Shown in pieces: positions 61,512 through 64,000 of a stretch of 64,000 nt of DNA. The translations under genes and the position numbers were made by a program. How positions within the stretch are numbered: position 1 is the stretch's first letter; the number at the start of each line of letters is the position of its first letter. This DNA is from Klebsiella quasivariicola (GTDB taxonomy: Bacteria; Pseudomonadota; Gammaproteobacteria; Enterobacterales; Enterobacteriaceae), in NCBI RefSeq assembly GCF_002269255.1, contig NZ_CP022823.1, positions 3,968,001-4,032,000 on the forward strand. The letters run 5' to 3'. A model generated the notes under the pieces. It saw nothing but the letters and a program-made list of their open reading frames with translations, was not told the origin of the DNA and did not search any database.

Positions 61512-62156
61512 TTGCAGCACAATAAAATTCTTATCCGGCAGCTTGGCCTGCAACCTTACGAACCCGTCTCGCAGGCGATGCATGAATTCACCGACGCTCG
61601 CGATGAAAACACCCTCGACGAGATCTGGCTGGTGGAACATCACCCTGTCTTCACGCAGGGCCAGGCCGGAAAAGCAGAACATGTCCTGGTTCCTGGCGAT
61701 ATTCCGGTGATCCAGAGCGATCGCGGCGGCCAGGTAACCTATCACGGTCCAGGACAGCAGGTGATGTACGTGCTGTTGAATCTTAAACGCCGCAAGCTCG
61801 GCGTGCGCGAGCTGGTGACCCTGCTGGAACAAACGGTCGTCAACACCCTGGCCGAATATGGTATCGACTCCCACCCTCGCGCCGATGCCCCAGGCGTTTA
61901 CGTCGGTGAACGCAAAATATGCTCTCTGGGACTGAGGATCCGCAAAGGCTGTTCTTTCCACGGCCTGGCGCTCAATATCGCGATGGATCTGACACCGTTT
62001 CTGCGCATCAATCCCTGCGGCTACGCGGGTATGGAGATGACGCAAATGCGCCAGTGGCAGCCAGCAGCATCGCCTGAAAAAGTCGCCCCACGGCTGGTCG
62101 CCAATCTGCTGGCGCTGCTGAATAACCCGCCTTACGAATACCTCGCTCAGGAATAA
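61512..62156 (+). CDS. lipB: Octanoyl-ACP:protein N-octanoyltransferase
   Basis: Transfers octanoate from acyl carrier protein to lipoyl domains, the first step of lipoate synthesis, ahead of LipA. The 214-residue protein starts at TTG (61512) with MQHNKILIRQLGLQPYEPVS. It carries the family blocks SDRGGQVTYHGPGQQVMY and HGLALNIAMDL, with the catalytic cysteine in INPCGYAGM and the lysine in ERKICSLG (locally GERKICSLGLR). E. coli LipB also uses TTG in my recollection. lipA lies 1.3 kb downstream, with ybeF between. Confidence 0.95.
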   Translation: MQHNKILIRQLGLQPYEPVSQAMHEFTDARDENTLDEIWLVEHHPVFTQGQAGKAEHVLVPGDIPVIQSDRGGQVTYHGPGQQVMYVLLNLKRRKLGVRELVTLLEQTVVNTLAEYGIDSHPRADAPGVYVGERKICSLGLRIRKGCSFHGLALNIAMDLTPFLRINPCGYAGMEMTQMRQWQPAASPEKVAPRLVANLLALLNNPPYEYLAQE

Positions 62157-62295
62157 GAACGGATCTAAGCCCCGCACACGGCGGGGCACGAGATCCAAAA
62201 TCGCGATTAACTCGCTATTTTTGCAATCAATTGTCACGCACGGCAACGCGGCAGGCCGCTATACTTGGCCTATCACTCTCAACCGGACTTATCGC

Positions 62296-63255
62296 GTGCC
62301 AGAGAATACGCCTCCGTCAGAATCCCCTGAACGACAGGATGAACGTTACGATCGTCAGATGTTTCGCATCCTGCGCAATATTGACCTCAATCTGTTGACT
62401 ATCTTCGAAGCCGTTTACGTACATAAGGGCATCGTTAATGCCGCGAAGATACTGAATATCACGCCATCGGCCATTAGCCAGTCCATTAATAAACTGCGCG
62501 CGCTATTCCCCGATCCGCTGTTTATTCGCAAAGGACAAGGGGTGACGCCCACTGCCTATGCCACCCATCTTCATCAATATATCAGCCGCGGCATGGAGGC
62601 TTTCCTCAGCGCACTGGATATTACCGGTAGTTCACACCAACAGCGGGTGATTACCGTCGCCACCACGCCCTCCATGGGGGCGCTGCTGATGCCGACCATC
62701 GCCAGCGCGTTGAAACCGGCTTTTCCGCAGATCCTGTTGCACAATATCGCCATTACAGACGCCGCACGCCAACTCGACCAGCGCCAGGTCGATCTGCTTA
62801 TTGATACCCACCTGCACAGCGGCCAGGCGATAAGCCATCATGTGCTGTACCAGGATCGGGTGCAGATGTACTGCCGCTCCGGGCATCCTGCTCTGCACAC
62901 TCCGCAGGATGAAACCACTCTCAGCCAGTATGAGTTCGCGCTCCTGCTCCCGGAAGGCCAGCGTTACCCCACTCTGCACCGCCGGTTACAGGAAGAGATG
63001 GGCGAGCGACGCTGCGGTTTCAGCACCTTCAACCTGCTGACCCAGGCCGCGATGATTGCCCAGAGCGACATGCTGGGGCTGACCACCGAGCGCCTGTTCA
63101 CTACGGTATCCCGGCTCTGGCCGCTGCAGATTCTCGATTACCCCTCTCTGCAGGACGAAAAAATTGATGTCGCGCTGCTTTACAATAAACAGAGCGGGAA
63201 AGAGCCACTGCTGAAAGAGATCATCGAGACCGTGCTCCAGGCGTTCAGAGCATAG
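62296..63255 (+). CDS. ybeF: LysR-family regulator YbeF
   Basis: Putative transcription factor between lipB and lipA, as in E. coli, with targets unknown. From GTG 62296 the protein has 319 residues (E. coli YbeF 317). The winged helix-turn-helix is clear (NIDLNLLTIFEAVYVHKGIV; SAISQSINKLRALFPDPLFI), followed by a ligand-binding domain that is less conserved. The start is uncertain: the frame extends upstream to a TTG at 62221 but without homology. The gap before it (62157-62295) contains a GC-rich hairpin CCCCGC / GCGGGG that may end lipB. Confidence 0.85.
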   Translation: MPENTPPSESPERQDERYDRQMFRILRNIDLNLLTIFEAVYVHKGIVNAAKILNITPSAISQSINKLRALFPDPLFIRKGQGVTPTAYATHLHQYISRGMEAFLSALDITGSSHQQRVITVATTPSMGALLMPTIASALKPAFPQILLHNIAITDAARQLDQRQVDLLIDTHLHSGQAISHHVLYQDRVQMYCRSGHPALHTPQDETTLSQYEFALLLPEGQRYPTLHRRLQEEMGERRCGFSTFNLLTQAAMIAQSDMLGLTTERLFTTVSRLWPLQILDYPSLQDEKIDVALLYNKQSGKEPLLKEIIETVLQAFRA

Positions 63256-63435
63256 GGCACGGAAGGGAAAAGAATAAAACAACAACTATTTTACAATTTG
63301 CCGGGCAGGCAGGCTGCTTTCTGCCCCTTTTCAATGGTATACTGCCTGCTCTTGATTCAAAAATAGTTGATAATTGCAACATTTCATTGAATTAATTCGC
63401 TTTCCTTCGTGACTCGCAACTGGAACACGCACGCT

Positions 63436-64000
63436 ATGAGTAAACCCATTGTGATGGAACGCGGTGTTAAGTACCGCGACGCCGATAAAATGGCCCTTAT
63501 CCCGGTGAAAAACGTGGCAACTGAGCGTGAAGCTCTGCTCAGAAAACCGGAATGGATGAAAATCAAACTTCCGGCAGACTCGTCCCGTATCCAGGGAATC
63601 AAAGCAGCGATGCGTAAGAATGGCCTGCACTCCGTGTGCGAAGAGGCCTCCTGCCCGAACCTTGCAGAATGCTTCAACCACGGAACCGCGACCTTTATGA
63701 TCCTCGGCGCGATCTGTACTCGCCGTTGCCCGTTCTGCGACGTCGCGCATGGACGGCCGGTCGCGCCAGATGCGAACGAGCCACTGAAGCTGGCGCAAAC
63801 CATCGCCGATATGGGTCTGCGCTACGTCGTGGTCACCTCGGTAGACCGTGACGACCTGCGCGATGGCGGTGCCCAGCATTTTGCCGACTGCATCAGCGCC
63901 ATTCGCGAGAAAAACCCGTCGATTAAGATAGAAACGCTGGTCCCGGATTTCCGCGGCCGTATGGATCGCGCCCTTGATATTCTGACGGTGACCCCGCCAG
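63436..64000 (+). CDS. lipA: Lipoyl synthase, 5' part cut by window edge
   Basis: Radical-SAM enzyme that inserts two sulfurs into octanoyl domains to make lipoyl groups, after LipB. The first 188 codons are present, of about 321. MSKPIVMERGVKYRD is the typical N-terminus. The auxiliary-cluster cysteines lie in CEEASCPNLAEC and the radical-SAM motif is CTRRCPFC. The remaining barrel and C-terminal serine ligand lie outside the window. The ATG at 63436 is chosen by homology. Confidence 0.96.
   Translation, partial: MSKPIVMERGVKYRDADKMALIPVKNVATEREALLRKPEWMKIKLPADSSRIQGIKAAMRKNGLHSVCEEASCPNLAECFNHGTATFMILGAICTRRCPFCDVAHGRPVAPDANEPLKLAQTIADMGLRYVVVTSVDRDDLRDGGAQHFADCISAIREKNPSIKIETLVPDFRGRMDRALDILTVTPP

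Noticed and set aside
1..64000. CRISPR array, insertion sequence, prophage or integron
   Set aside because: I see no regularly spaced repeats, transposase or integrase frames, or terminal inverted repeats. The only repeated sequences are the tRNA copies and one REP element. Attachment-site duplications next to the tRNA operon were looked for and not seen.

Overview
The window is enterobacterial chromosome, most likely Klebsiella (K. pneumoniae complex). The proteins are close in sequence and length to Escherichia coli and Salmonella orthologues that I know, the coding DNA is GC-rich, and the gene order follows the E. coli 15-16 min region (phrB-kdp-pgm-seqA-fldA-fur-chiPQ-glnS-nag-asnB-tRNA-ubiF-miaB-lnt-glt-leuS-mrd-dacA-lip). 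The species call is an inference from content and order. Nearly everything is core genome, and no phage, transposase, CRISPR array or obvious pathogenicity island is visible.

Layout. 1-9.9 kb: phrB (cut by the left edge) and ybfA on the minus strand, then kdpFABC-kdpDE (high-affinity K+ uptake and its two-component system), ending tail to tail over an unrecognised membrane-protein gene. 9.9-15 kb: pgm and seqA (minus), ybfF, ybfE, fldA, a short upstream reading frame coupled to fur, and fur. 15-20 kb: a tricarballylate-utilisation cluster (LysR regulator, FAD dehydrogenase, Fe-S/membrane electron carrier, MFS transporter) lying between fur and chiPQ. 20-32.5 kb: chitoporin chiP with lipoprotein chiQ, glnS, the divergent nagE / nagBACD amino-sugar regulon with its NagC and CRP sites, and asnB. 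32.6-33.5 kb: a seven-tRNA operon (Met, Leu, Gln x2, Met, Gln x2). 33.5-44.3 kb: ubiF, miaB-ybeZ-ybeY-ybeX-lnt (tRNA/rRNA modification and maturation, lipoprotein acylation), and the glutamate/aspartate ABC importer gltIJKL with the SroC sRNA region after gltI.

44.3-48.2 kb is the main accessory segment: an AT-rich leader followed by a two-partner secretion pair (TpsB outer-membrane transporter and a short, 597-residue TpsA exoprotein). It sits between gltL and ybeL, where E. coli carries other genes. 48.2-64 kb returns to core: ybeL, leuS-lptE-holA-nadD-cobC, rsfS-rlmH-mrdA-mrdB-rlpA-dacA (ribosome silencing, cell elongation and peptidoglycan), ybeD-lipB, the LysR gene ybeF, and lipA (cut by the right edge).

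Themes. Regulation is unusually readable here: a KdpE-type site before kdpF, a uof-like coupled frame at fur, a ChiX-pairing site in the chiP leader, NagC and CRP sites between nagE and nagB, NtrC/sigma-54-like elements before gltI, and a stringent-type promoter before the tRNAs. The least explained items are the compact two-partner secretion pair, a strongly structured element between ybeX and lnt, and the membrane protein overlapping the end of kdpE. I see no clear evidence for a wholly new multi-gene system.
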